64,000 nt of DNA, from NCBI GenBank assembly GCA_035485275.1, contig DATHOE010000011.1:62001-126000 (forward strand), read 5' to 3'. The notes below the pieces were generated by a model that was not told the DNA's origin, made no database searches, and saw only the letters and a program-made list of their open reading frames with translations. The position numbers were made by a program, and so were the translations under genes. Source of the stretch: DAIDJD01 sp035485275. GTDB lineage: Bacteria; Oederibacteriota; JAJYGY01; DAIDJD01. Positions within the stretch are counted from its first letter, which is position 1. Each line of letters starts with the position of its first letter. Shown here one piece after another: positions 24,897 to 34,083 of the stretch.

Positions 24897-27644
24897 ATGC
24901 ACTGGTACGGTCAGCTCACTCGCTGGCTAAAGAACCTGCCCATTCAAAAAAAACTCTACGCCATGGTCGGAATCGTTGCCGTTAACCTGGCAATATTGGT
25001 TTCGATCAACATCTTCGGCCTGGAGCTTCTTTCGAGTGTGCGGGCGCTTGTCGGCGCTGAAAGCTTGTGGGCGAAGGCCCAGAAAAACGCCGTCTATGGA
25101 TTGAGTAAGTACGCCTTTTCCCACCGCGAAGCCGACTACCAGACCTACCTCAGTTACCTGTCCATTCCCGAAGCCGACCACCTCGCGCGCATGGAATTAT
25201 CCCGCCCCAAGCCCGATTTGCGGGTCACGGACGCCGCCTTTGTGCTGGCGCAGAACGACCCCGACGACGTCCGCGGCATGTCCCTGCTCCTGGTCTACCT
25301 CAACCGCTACCCCCCCATCCACCGAGCCATCGACGTCTGGGGCGAGGGCGACACCGAACTTCTCCGCCTGAGGGACATGGCCTCGGATTACCACGCCCTG
25401 ACCCTGGACGGGAAGGACAGTCCTGCGGCGAACGCCGCGTTCATCCTCGGCCTGGGGCAGGTCAACGCCTCCCTCACCATGCTGGAGAACGAATTTTCCA
25501 GGCTCATGGGCCAGGTGGCCCGCTGGGCCAAGTCCGCCATTATCCAGAGCATGGTGCTGCTCTCCCTGATGGTGGGTTTCGTCACCCTGGCCATCACCCT
25601 GTGGGTGAGCCGCAACATCGCCCGGGGTGTGCTTGAGATCGGCGACGCCGCGTCGAAGGCGGCCCGGGGGGACCTGGCCGTGCGCGTCGAGGTCCGGTCC
25701 GCGGACGAGCTGGGGAATCTGGCGGAGGCCTTCAACGTCATGGTCTCGGGTCTGGCGCGCATCGAACGCATGAAGAACGACTTCCTGTCCAACGTGACCC
25801 ATGAATTGCGCACCCCCTTGACGCTGAACCTTTCCCCGCTGGAGTCCCTGCTCGGGGGCGAATACGGCGAGGTGCCGGAACGGCAGAAAGCGGTCCTGGG
25901 CATCATGCGCAACAACATGCTGCGCCTGCTGCAGTTGATCAACGGCATCCTGGACCTGGCCAAGCTGGACGCCGGCAGGATGCCGACGAACCTCGAACCC
26001 ACCGATCTCTCGGCGCTCTGCGCGGCGGTGGCGGAGGACTTCCGCCCCGCGCTGGCCTCCAAGGGGCTGCGCTGGGAGGCCGACATCGGCCCCTGCGATC
26101 CGCCGATCCTGACGGACCGCTACCTCTATGAACGGATCCTTTTCAACCTCCTGTCGAACGCGGTCAAGTTCACGCCGTCCGGCGGGAGGCTGTCCCTGCG
26201 CCTGCGCGTGGCGGACAGCCAGGCGCTGCTGGAGGTGCGCGATTCGGGCATCGGGATATCCGACCAGGACCGCGCCAAGCTGTTCCAGAAGTTCAGCCAG
26301 GCCGAAGCCTCGTCGACGCGCCGGTTCGAGGGGACGGGCCTGGGCCTGGCGCTGGTGAAGGAATGCGCCACGGCCCTGGGCGGGACGGTGGAGCTGCAAA
26401 GCCGCGTCGGCGAGGGAAGCGTCTTCACCGTGCGCTGCCCGGCGCCGCCGGCGGCGAGCGGACAGGCGCCGTCGCCCCGCCGCGCGATCCCCTGGAACGC
26501 GCCGGCGGCTGCCCCGGCCGCCGCGCCGCCGCTTGCCGCGGCGGCGGCCGACGACCGCGCTCCCTTGCCCAAAGTGCTCATCGCCGAGGACAACGTAGAG
26601 CTCACGGCCTACATAGACGGCCTGCTGGCCCCCATCGCCAGGGTGCGGGCCGTGGGCGACGGACGGGAAGCCCTGCGTGAGGCGCGCGACTGGCGGCCCG
26701 ATCTGGTGCTTTCCGACGTCATGATGCCGGGCATGGACGGCATCGCCCTGACGCGCGCCCTGAAGACGGACCCGGCCACCGCCGCCATGCCCGTGGTGCT
26801 GCTGACCGCCTTGACCGAACAAAGCGCCTTGCTGCGGGGCTGGGAGGCGGGCGCCGACGATTACCTCTTCAAACCCTTCCACCCCCGCGAACTCCAGGCC
26901 CGGATCCGGACCCTGCTTTCGATGGTGGCCTGGAGGGGGCGCTGCGAGGCGCAGCGCCAGCGCCGGGAGATGCTGGAACAGTTCACCCGCATCGCCTCGC
27001 ACGACCTGAAGGCGCCGCTGCGGCGCATGGCCAGTTACGCGGGGCTGCTGCTGCACAGCAGCAAGGACATCCTGGGGGAGGAGAGCCTCGGGCACCTGCA
27101 GGTGATCGAGAGGAGCGCCGGACAGCTGCACAGCATGATCGTCGCGCTCGTGGAATACGCCCATCTGGATTCGCCGGACGAAGCGTTCGGGGTCTGCGAG
27201 CTGGGCCCGATCCTGGCCGCCGCGATCCGCTTTCTGGCCGTCCCCATCGCCGAGGCGCAGGCGAACATCGACGTCGGCCCGCTGCCCGCCGTGAAGGCGG
27301 TGCCCGAGCACATTTTCTCGCTGTTCCAAAATTTGATCAGCAACAGCCTGAAGTACCGGAGCCCCGGACGCCCCGCGAAGATCTCGGTGCGCGCCGTGCG
27401 CAGGGACCATGAATGGATGTTCCGCCTGGAGGACAACGGCAAGGGTTTCGATCCGAAGCATCGCGAGGCGGTGTTCACCCTTTTCACGCGCCTCGAAGGG
27501 GGCGCCATGCAGGGGGACGGCATGGGCCTGGCGATCTCCAAAAGGATCGTGGAAGCGCACGGGGGGTCGATCTGGGCCGAATCCAGGCCCGGCGAAGGGA
27601 CCGCCATTTGTTGGACGCTGCCGGCGCTGGAAGCGGCGGCCTAG
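24897..27644 (+). CDS. Membrane HAMP kinase-receiver-kinase hybrid
   Basis: 915 residues. TM1 (about 20-42) and TM2 (about 220-240) enclose a helical sensor region, then HAMP. First kinase: HisKA with FLSNVTHELRTPLTL, HATPase with NLLSNAVKFTPSGG and GTGLGLALVKE. An Ala/Pro-rich linker leads to a REC (LIAEDNVEL, Asp in LVLSDVMMPGMDG, Lys in YLFKPF). A second kinase follows, with IASHDLKAPLRRM and NLISNSLKYRSPG, ending in GDGMGLAISKRI. Two full kinases around one receiver is uncommon. The second unit resembles the 21300 kinase, and both are followed by an Rcp1-like receiver. Confidence 0.9.
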   Translation: MHWYGQLTRWLKNLPIQKKLYAMVGIVAVNLAILVSINIFGLELLSSVRALVGAESLWAKAQKNAVYGLSKYAFSHREADYQTYLSYLSIPEADHLARMELSRPKPDLRVTDAAFVLAQNDPDDVRGMSLLLVYLNRYPPIHRAIDVWGEGDTELLRLRDMASDYHALTLDGKDSPAANAAFILGLGQVNASLTMLENEFSRLMGQVARWAKSAIIQSMVLLSLMVGFVTLAITLWVSRNIARGVLEIGDAASKAARGDLAVRVEVRSADELGNLAEAFNVMVSGLARIERMKNDFLSNVTHELRTPLTLNLSPLESLLGGEYGEVPERQKAVLGIMRNNMLRLLQLINGILDLAKLDAGRMPTNLEPTDLSALCAAVAEDFRPALASKGLRWEADIGPCDPPILTDRYLYERILFNLLSNAVKFTPSGGRLSLRLRVADSQALLEVRDSGIGISDQDRAKLFQKFSQAEASSTRRFEGTGLGLALVKECATALGGTVELQSRVGEGSVFTVRCPAPPAASGQAPSPRRAIPWNAPAAAPAAAPPLAAAAADDRAPLPKVLIAEDNVELTAYIDGLLAPIARVRAVGDGREALREARDWRPDLVLSDVMMPGMDGIALTRALKTDPATAAMPVVLLTALTEQSALLRGWEAGADDYLFKPFHPRELQARIRTLLSMVAWRGRCEAQRQRREMLEQFTRIASHDLKAPLRRMASYAGLLLHSSKDILGEESLGHLQVIERSAGQLHSMIVALVEYAHLDSPDEAFGVCELGPILAAAIRFLAVPIAEAQANIDVGPLPAVKAVPEHIFSLFQNLISNSLKYRSPGRPAKISVRAVRRDHEWMFRLEDNGKGFDPKHREAVFTLFTRLEGGAMQGDGMGLAISKRIVEAHGGSIWAESRPGEGTAICWTLPALEAAA

Positions 27645-27662
27645 ACCTGCCTGGGGGGGCGA

Positions 27663-28118
27663 ATGGAGAAGGACAGAAGCTGGATTCCGATCTGGGTCGC
27701 GGACGACAACCAGGACGACTGCCGTCTGCTTGCGCACGCCTTCAAGGACGCGGCCCTGTCCAATCCCCTGACCTTCGTGCATGACGGCCAGCAGTTGCTG
27801 GACGCGCTGCGGATGAAGCAAGGCCCGGGGAACGGGCATATCCTTCCGGGATTGATCATCCTCGACATGAAGATGCCGGTCATGGACGGCAAGGAGGCCC
27901 TTCAGGCGATCCGCGCCGATCCGGCCTTGTGCACGATTCCCGTGGTGTTCCTGACCACCTCCCAGTTCAAGGACGACATCCTGGACGGCTACCGCCTGGG
28001 GGCGAACTCGGTCGTGACCAAACCCTTTGATTACCTCCAGATCGTGGGGCTGGTCACCATGCTGGAGAAGTACTGGCTGGAATACGTGCAACTGCCCATG
28101 TACCTCAAAATGGAATGA
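27663..28118 (+). CDS. Rcp1-like single-domain response regulator
   Basis: 151 residues: VADDNQDDCRLL acidic pocket, phosphoacceptor in LIILDMKMPVMDG, VFLTTS and the switch Lys in VVTKPFDYLQI. Typical Rcp1 length, no output domain. It starts 18 bp after the hybrid kinase stop and is likely its phosphorylation target, repeating the kinase/receiver arrangement at 21300-22935. Confidence 0.88.
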   Translation: MEKDRSWIPIWVADDNQDDCRLLAHAFKDAALSNPLTFVHDGQQLLDALRMKQGPGNGHILPGLIILDMKMPVMDGKEALQAIRADPALCTIPVVFLTTSQFKDDILDGYRLGANSVVTKPFDYLQIVGLVTMLEKYWLEYVQLPMYLKME

Positions 28119-28296
28119 AGTCCCCCGCGAGCGGCGGGTAAAGGCCTTGTGGCCGTGAGCCTGAGGGGCTCATTGCGGTGGTTCCAACCCGGCTTTGGGC
28201 TTATGATGCCGCAGAATTGCTCATGAAAGAGGACCGCCTGTTCCGCGCGATCGCGTGCGGTGGGGGTGCGGGCACTGCCGGGACGGAAGCAGCAGC

Positions 28297-29622
28297 ATGA
28301 AAAAGCAGCGTTTGGGCCGGAGGGCCCCGGAAGCCGCGAGTTTTGCGCCCCTGATCAGGACGCTCTGCTGGGCGGGCTTCGGCATCTGGCTTCTGAGCCT
28401 GTTCGCGGGCCTCGCCCAAGCCCCGGCCGACAGCAGCCCGGTCGATTTTTTTTCCTACCATAATGCCGCGGAAGTCCTGCGCCAGGGCCGGAGCCCCTAT
28501 CCGTCCCTGGAGGAGGCCCGTTCCACCTGGCTCTTCTTCCACCAGCTTGACCAGGACATTTCCGCCGCCCGCGTCTCCGGGCAATGGGACGCCGTACGCC
28601 GCGAGTTGACGGACCAGTCGCCCAGGCCGGGCACCTATATGTACCCTCCAACCTTGGCCCGCCTGGTCCTGTTCACGGGCCTTTCGCAGCAGGCCTTCAC
28701 GGTCCTGCTCATCCTGGCCATCCTGGGCTTCTCTTTCCTGTGGATACGCGAATCCGGGGCCCATCCCGTTTTCCTCGTGCTGGTGGCCTGCACCTATGAA
28801 ATTTACACTGCCTTGCGTTCGGGGAACGTCGAGCTTCTGCTCCTTTTCCTGACGCTCCTGGCCGCGGTCCTGCTCTGGCACCGGAAGGCCTATTGGGCCG
28901 CGCCGCTCATCGCCTTCATCGTCCTGGTGAAGCCCTTTTATGCCGCTTTTTTCCTGGCCTATGGCCTGATCCATGGAGTCTCGGGTTCCGCGCCCAAGGG
29001 GCTCCTGCGGCGATGGGCGCTCCCGGGTCTGCTGACGCTGGGCCTGGTGGGGCTGGAAGTGCTGAGCTGGGCCCCGGCCCTTCGAGCCGACAGCCTGCAC
29101 TACCTGCTCCACCTCCCCGATTACCTGTGGCTGGCCCTGTCCCCCGCGGATCAGGCGCCCATGAGCCGCTGGAACCGGACCCCCCTGCAGGCTTTTGTGA
29201 GCGCGGGCCTGCCCCTGGGCATGGCCACCGCCGCGGTCATGGCCTTGGGGGCGCTCATGCTGGGCTTGACCTTGTGGAAGGCGAAAGGCCGGGACCTGGG
29301 TTTCGCCCGGACCTTTGCGCTGGCCTTTATCCTGTTGTATTGGGCGCGGCCGGTCGGATGGGGGCTGGTGTACCTTGAGTTCGTGCTGCTCAGCATCCTG
29401 TGGCCGGATCTGACGCCTTGGCGCAGGACCGCCCTGTGTGTGGTCCTGGGCTTGCTCATGGCCAGCCGCAAATGGGCTATTGCCCTTCCTCAGGGCCTAG
29501 GCTTGTCGACCCAGCCGGGGCTGGCGCACCCTTGGGAGGCCTGGCTGGTGCTTCCAGGGGCCTGGTGGCTGCTGTGGTGGTCCCTGGGGGCCGGGCCCAA
29601 GGAAGTTAAAGCCGGCGGCTAG
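28297..29622 (+). CDS. GT87-like (DUF2029) membrane glycosyltransferase
   Basis: 441 residues from ATG 28297; upstream in-frame codons read into GC-rich noncoding sequence. About ten hydrophobic helices. The N-terminal extracytoplasmic loop holds DFFSYHNAAEVLRQGRSPYPSLEEARSTW, matching the D-x-x-x-Y-x-A pattern of GT87/GT-C polyprenyl-phosphate-mannose-type transferases. Such enzymes add sugars from lipid-linked donors outside the membrane. Close to the exopolysaccharide locus, so it may modify that polymer or glycosylate surface molecules. Confidence 0.7.
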   Translation: MKKQRLGRRAPEAASFAPLIRTLCWAGFGIWLLSLFAGLAQAPADSSPVDFFSYHNAAEVLRQGRSPYPSLEEARSTWLFFHQLDQDISAARVSGQWDAVRRELTDQSPRPGTYMYPPTLARLVLFTGLSQQAFTVLLILAILGFSFLWIRESGAHPVFLVLVACTYEIYTALRSGNVELLLLFLTLLAAVLLWHRKAYWAAPLIAFIVLVKPFYAAFFLAYGLIHGVSGSAPKGLLRRWALPGLLTLGLVGLEVLSWAPALRADSLHYLLHLPDYLWLALSPADQAPMSRWNRTPLQAFVSAGLPLGMATAAVMALGALMLGLTLWKAKGRDLGFARTFALAFILLYWARPVGWGLVYLEFVLLSILWPDLTPWRRTALCVVLGLLMASRKWAIALPQGLGLSTQPGLAHPWEAWLVLPGAWWLLWWSLGAGPKEVKAGG

Positions 29623-29655
29623 GATCGGCGCTCGCCCAGCTAACGATGCAGTCCA

Positions 29656-29684
29656 TTGACAAAAAATGGCCTTAGATTTATAAA
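29656..29684 (+). promoter_or_regulatory. Consensus promoter of the exopolysaccharide operon (leaderless)
   Basis: TTGACA (29656-29661), a 17-bp spacer and TATAAA (29679-29684), followed after six bases by the ATG of the Wza-like gene. The predicted start of transcription coincides with the start codon, so the message should be leaderless. Confidence 0.8.
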
Positions 29685-29690
29685 ATAGCC

Positions 29691-30500
29691 ATGTTTCAAA
29701 GCAAAGCAATCATAGCTAGCCGGGGCCTAAGGGATGCCTGGCTGCATATTTTTTTAGCTTTTTCTTTTTTCCTATTTTCCACACCTGGAATGGTAAAAGC
29801 GGATCAAGTCCCACCTCCGCAGGCCAAATTGACCCTGTTTGAACCCCAGGACTACCCCCCCTTTCTTATCGGACCGGGGGACATCCTTAAAATTTTTGTT
29901 TATGGCGAGGGGGTCATACCCGTTAACCTGGGTTCCGATACCGCGAGCGGATCCTCCGTACCCCAAGGGAGCGGTTTTCCGGATGAATATATGGTCGATT
30001 CATCCGGGGTGATTGTTCTGCCGCTCGCCGGGCAGGTTAAGGTCGCGGGCCTTACCCAGACCCAGGCCGGCGCGGAGGTCGCCAAACATCTGCTGCGCTT
30101 TGAAAAGAATCCGCAGATCACCGTGATCATCGCCGATTCCGCCACCTATGCGGTGTCGATCATGGGCGAGGTGTACAAGCCCGGGAAATACCCGGTGCGG
30201 GGCAATCCGGGCCTGCTGGGCATGCTGGCGGCGGCCGGAGGGCCCACGGAGCACGCCGACCTCAACGGGACCATGCTGATCCGCGGCAATCGGCGGATAC
30301 CGCTGCCCTTGAAACAGTACCTCCTGGACGCCCATTGCACCGAGTCCCAGCCCCTCCTTTATCCTGGCGACACGATCATGGTGCCGATGAGCCACTGGCC
30401 GGTCAGTTTCGGCGACTGGGGAGCCATCCTGGGCATCCTCACCGGTATTATTGCCACGGCAGCCATAGTCTCCGAAGCGGAATATCAACGGGGTCATTGA
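29691..30500 (+). CDS. wza: Wza-like polysaccharide export protein
   Basis: 269 residues: N-terminal hydrophobic signal (IFLAFSFFLFSTPGMVKA), then the Poly_export domain with IGPGDILKIFVYGEGV and VDSSGVIVLPLAGQVKVAGLTQTQA. An SLBB-type repeat follows (YAVSIMGEVYKPGKYPVRG) and a C-terminal hydrophobic helix (WGAILGILTGIIATAAIV) that may cross the outer membrane. It forms the export channel for capsule or EPS. It is the first gene of the operon with a consensus promoter and is followed by its kinase partner. Confidence 0.9.
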   Translation: MFQSKAIIASRGLRDAWLHIFLAFSFFLFSTPGMVKADQVPPPQAKLTLFEPQDYPPFLIGPGDILKIFVYGEGVIPVNLGSDTASGSSVPQGSGFPDEYMVDSSGVIVLPLAGQVKVAGLTQTQAGAEVAKHLLRFEKNPQITVIIADSATYAVSIMGEVYKPGKYPVRGNPGLLGMLAAAGGPTEHADLNGTMLIRGNRRIPLPLKQYLLDAHCTESQPLLYPGDTIMVPMSHWPVSFGDWGAILGILTGIIATAAIVSEAEYQRGH

Positions 30501-30560
30501 CGCTGGTCCGGGCTCCCTGCGGACCAAAGCACCCCCATACTTCCCATTTCTGAGTTATCC

Positions 30561-32510
30561 GTGATCGATCCCCCGGGCGAAGTGAAATCCTTGGTCGGAG
30601 AGTCCGACGACGAAATCGACTTTCGGGAGTTATTCCGGCGGATATTGAAGCACGACCGGGGCATCGCCGGGACGATGGGCATTTGTTTGGCCCTTGCGTT
30701 GGGCTACTGCCTAGTCACCCCGAAAGTTTGGCAGGCCCAGGTTTCCATCAAATTGCCGGCCAACGCCGACAACAGCTCCCTCCTTCAACAATTGTCCGTG
30801 CCCGAGGGGAACAACAGCGACCTCATGTCGACCTATCTGGAGATCGCCCAGAGCACCAATGTGGCTAAACGCGCGGTCGAGGCGGTGGGGCTGACGGCCA
30901 GCGCGGAATACGCAGACGAATATGCCGAGGCAGGACTGACCGCGGTGGCGGAAACGCTGCAGAAACAGATGACGGTCACGAAGGTCAGCGACAGCACCAT
31001 CCTCACCATACAGGTCCGCGCCAGGGACCGCCAGCTGGTGGCCCGGCTGGCCGACGCCCTGGCCCAGGGATTCATCGACGCGAACCTCGATTTTTCCCGC
31101 ATCGGCGCGCGCAGCCGGCGGGTGTTCATCGAGGACGAGATCAAGAGGGTGAAGACGCAATTGAACAGCGACGAGGAGCAATTGCGCGAGTTCTCGTCCA
31201 AGAACAAAAGTTTGACCAGCCTGGGGCAGATCACCAGCCCCGGCGGAGACAGCAACCCCGCGATCGACCCCCTGGTCAAACTGAAGAACGACATCATCTA
31301 CCTGAAGATGGAACGCGCGGAGCTGTCCAGCCGATTCAATGCCGACCATCCGGCCATCCAGAATATAGACGCCCAGATCAAAGCCGCGGAGTCCCAGTTC
31401 GACCATGCCATGGGGAAATTCCCGACCGACACCATGGATTACAACCGCCTCTCCCGCGACCTGAAGGTGGGCGAAGGCGTCTATGTCGTGCTTCTGGGGG
31501 AACTCCAGGAAGCCAGGATCAACGAGAACGCCAACGACACGTCGATCGTGGTGGTGGACGGAGCGGAGACCCCGACGGCACCGATTGCGCCGAGAAAAGG
31601 CCGGATTATCCTCCTGGCCCTGCTTGCCTCGGGGATCCTGTCCCTCGCCTTTGTCCTGGCCTGGGATCATTTCAGGCAGGAGGTGGACGGCGAGGAGGAG
31701 CTGGCCAAGCGCAGCGGGCTCCCCTTATTGGTGCTGATCCCCAACTTCAGGCTCGAGAAAAATTGGAGGCCGGAGCTCCCCAAAAAAAGCGGGAATGACC
31801 GGGACCTGCACAGCCCCGCCCATTTGATCGATCAAACATCCTTCGCCAACACCTATTACGCAGAATCCTTCAAGATCCTGAAGACCAACCTGTTCTTCGC
31901 CGGGCTCGGGCCGAAGCGGAAGACCGTAGCCATCATTTCGGCGAACCGCGGGGAGGGGAAGACGCTGTGCAACGCCAATCTGGCCGTCGCCCTGGCCCAA
32001 TCTGGGAAGCGGGTCCTCCTGTGCGACGCCGATTTCCGCAAGCCGACGGTGCATAAAATCTTCGGGGTCAAGGCCAGGGCGGATCAGGGGCTGCCGCTAT
32101 TGCTGAGCGGACAGGGGAGCCTGGACCAGATGGTGCTCGCGGCCGAGACGAAGAACCTCTGGCTGCTGCCCTGCGGGGTGAGGGTGCCCAACCCGGTGGA
32201 GCTCCTGGAATCCGAGAATTTCCAGTCCGTCATCGACGGGATGAAGAAGAAGTTCGACTACGTAGTCTTCGACGCCGCGCCCGTCCTTCCGGTGACCGAC
32301 TCGGTTTTGCTCGCCTCCAAGTTGGACGGCGTGGTGCTGGCGGCCCGTTACGGCGTCGGCCGGCTGATCGAGGTGGAAAGCGCGGTCAAGCGCCTGCGCA
32401 AAGGGGATCCCCGCTTTTTCGGCTGCATTTTGAACGCCGTGGACATGCAGAAGTACTCCTACGGCTACGGGTACCGTGAAGGTTACTACAGTTATGAAGA
32501 GAAGAAGTAA
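30561..32510 (+). CDS. wzc: Wzc-like tyrosine autokinase and chain-length regulator
   Basis: 649 residues. Wzz domain with TM1 (about 35-55), a long periplasmic coiled coil, TM2 (about 350-370), then the BY-kinase: Walker A ISANRGEGKTL, Walker A' VLLCDADFRKP and Walker B YVVFDAAPVLPVTD. The C-terminus is a tyrosine cluster (seven Tyr in the last 18 residues), the autophosphorylation tail. It controls polymer length and export with Wza. The start is at 30561, 60 bp after wza. Confidence 0.92.
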   Translation: MIDPPGEVKSLVGESDDEIDFRELFRRILKHDRGIAGTMGICLALALGYCLVTPKVWQAQVSIKLPANADNSSLLQQLSVPEGNNSDLMSTYLEIAQSTNVAKRAVEAVGLTASAEYADEYAEAGLTAVAETLQKQMTVTKVSDSTILTIQVRARDRQLVARLADALAQGFIDANLDFSRIGARSRRVFIEDEIKRVKTQLNSDEEQLREFSSKNKSLTSLGQITSPGGDSNPAIDPLVKLKNDIIYLKMERAELSSRFNADHPAIQNIDAQIKAAESQFDHAMGKFPTDTMDYNRLSRDLKVGEGVYVVLLGELQEARINENANDTSIVVVDGAETPTAPIAPRKGRIILLALLASGILSLAFVLAWDHFRQEVDGEEELAKRSGLPLLVLIPNFRLEKNWRPELPKKSGNDRDLHSPAHLIDQTSFANTYYAESFKILKTNLFFAGLGPKRKTVAIISANRGEGKTLCNANLAVALAQSGKRVLLCDADFRKPTVHKIFGVKARADQGLPLLLSGQGSLDQMVLAAETKNLWLLPCGVRVPNPVELLESENFQSVIDGMKKKFDYVVFDAAPVLPVTDSVLLASKLDGVVLAARYGVGRLIEVESAVKRLRKGDPRFFGCILNAVDMQKYSYGYGYREGYYSYEEKK

Positions 32511-34083
32511 GCCGGACGTCGGAGACATTGGGTCCAAGGACGGCGCCGGGAAAAATTCGGGGCGCAAGATGCGGAAAGATGCCCCCCGGGAGCAAAGCCT
32601 CTCCCAGGCCGCTGTACGTTCCCTGAAATGGTCCTACTTGGGCGCCTGCGCCAAGGTGGTCTCGTCCTTGGGCGCGGGTATAGTCCTCGCGCGCCTGCTG
32701 GGCCCCCAGCCATTCGGGCAGATCGCAGTGGCCACGGTCCTGGTGGGACTGGGCATGCTCCTGGCCGACAGCGGCTTCGGGGTCTGGCTGATTCAAAGGC
32801 CGACTATCCAGCCCAGGGACATCGAAATTGCCCTGACGTTCCAGCTTTGCTTCGGGCTCATCCTCACGGCGGGCACTTTTTTCGGGGCGGACCAACTGGC
32901 GGGCCTGTTCCAGAAACCGGAGATCGCCCCGGTTTTCCGCGCCCTGTCGCCGGTCTACACGCTGCAGGCCCTTGGCCAGGTGCCGGCGAGCGTGCTGCGC
33001 CGCGGCATGAGGCATAAGAACGTCCAGATAGCGCAAATCGTCTCCTACGTCCTCGGATACCTGTTCGTGGGCGTCAGCATGGCGGCCGAGGGGTTTGGGG
33101 TTTGGAGTTTGATCGCCGCGCAGCTATGCCAGTCCCTCGCTAATTTGGTTTTGCTCGCCTACGTGTCGCGGATCCGGTGGCGCCTCCGATTCGAGAAGCC
33201 GCCGAAGGACTTTTTCGGTTTTGGGGGCAGCGTCCTGGCCTCGAACATCATCAATTGGGGCATAGAGAGCGTGGACATGCTTCTGGTCAGCCGTTTTTAT
33301 GGGCTCGTAGACACGGGTCTGTACAATCGGAGCCAGGCCTTGGTCGAGAACCCCGTTTCCTTGCTTGTGGGAAACCTGCAGCAGGTCTCCGTCACGACCT
33401 ACGCGCGGGCCGCCCACAAGCCCCAAGCGGTCGGCAGGACCTTGAAGGCCGTCCTGGGCTTGCTTGCCCTGGTGGTTTTCCCCATCTGCCTGGCGGCGGC
33501 GGCCGTGCCGTCGACCCTGGTCCTCGGCGTGCTGCGCTCCGATTGGAGCGCGGCCGCCCCGATCGTGGTCCCGCTTTTGCTGGCCACGCCCTTTTTCTGC
33601 CTGATGGCGATGTTGGGATCCTACGCGCACGGCGTGGGCCGGCCGGACCTCGAATTCAAGGCCCAGATGCTGTCCTTGGGCCTGGGTTCCGTCCTGCTGG
33701 CTCTGATGGTCCGGTTCGGGTCCTTCAGGCTCTTCGCCTGGGCGGTGGCCGGTTTCATGATGTTGAGGTTCCTGGTGCTCGCGGTCCGGATGCGCGGTCT
33801 GGCGGATTTGGGCCCCCTTTTTTGGGCCAAGATCATCGGCAGGGCATGCGGCCTGGGTCTGGCGGTGGCGGCGTCGGCGAAGGCCGCGGACGCGCTCATC
33901 TCGGGATGGGGCATGCCCCCTGAAGTGCGTTTGTCGGCGGTCATCGTGGCCGCGGCGGCGTCGTCGGGCATCCTATGGTTCGCCCTGAAACGGCGCCTCT
34001 TGTCCACGGATGAACGTTGGCTGCTTCAGAAAATCTCGACAACGGCCGGAGTCCCGGCGCGCCTGGCGGGGGCGCTGTCATGA
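32494..34083 (+). CDS. Wzx-type polysaccharide flippase (MOP superfamily)
   Basis: 529 residues from ATG 32494, overlapping wzc slightly; a start at 32476 is also possible. Twelve to fourteen hydrophobic helices, beginning SLSQAAVRSLKWSYLGACAKVVSS, with LARLLGPQPFGQIAVATVLVG, the polysaccharide-synthesis family signature. It moves lipid-linked repeat units across the inner membrane. It is tied to the next gene by an ATGA overlap. Confidence 0.88.
   Translation: MKRRSKPDVGDIGSKDGAGKNSGRKMRKDAPREQSLSQAAVRSLKWSYLGACAKVVSSLGAGIVLARLLGPQPFGQIAVATVLVGLGMLLADSGFGVWLIQRPTIQPRDIEIALTFQLCFGLILTAGTFFGADQLAGLFQKPEIAPVFRALSPVYTLQALGQVPASVLRRGMRHKNVQIAQIVSYVLGYLFVGVSMAAEGFGVWSLIAAQLCQSLANLVLLAYVSRIRWRLRFEKPPKDFFGFGGSVLASNIINWGIESVDMLLVSRFYGLVDTGLYNRSQALVENPVSLLVGNLQQVSVTTYARAAHKPQAVGRTLKAVLGLLALVVFPICLAAAAVPSTLVLGVLRSDWSAAAPIVVPLLLATPFFCLMAMLGSYAHGVGRPDLEFKAQMLSLGLGSVLLALMVRFGSFRLFAWAVAGFMMLRFLVLAVRMRGLADLGPLFWAKIIGRACGLGLAVAASAKAADALISGWGMPPEVRLSAVIVAAAASSGILWFALKRRLLSTDERWLLQKISTTAGVPARLAGALS

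Noticed and set aside
25197..28091. Minus-strand open frame of 964 codons
   Set aside because: Antisense to the hybrid kinase and receiver genes, both with complete motifs; composition is artefactual.
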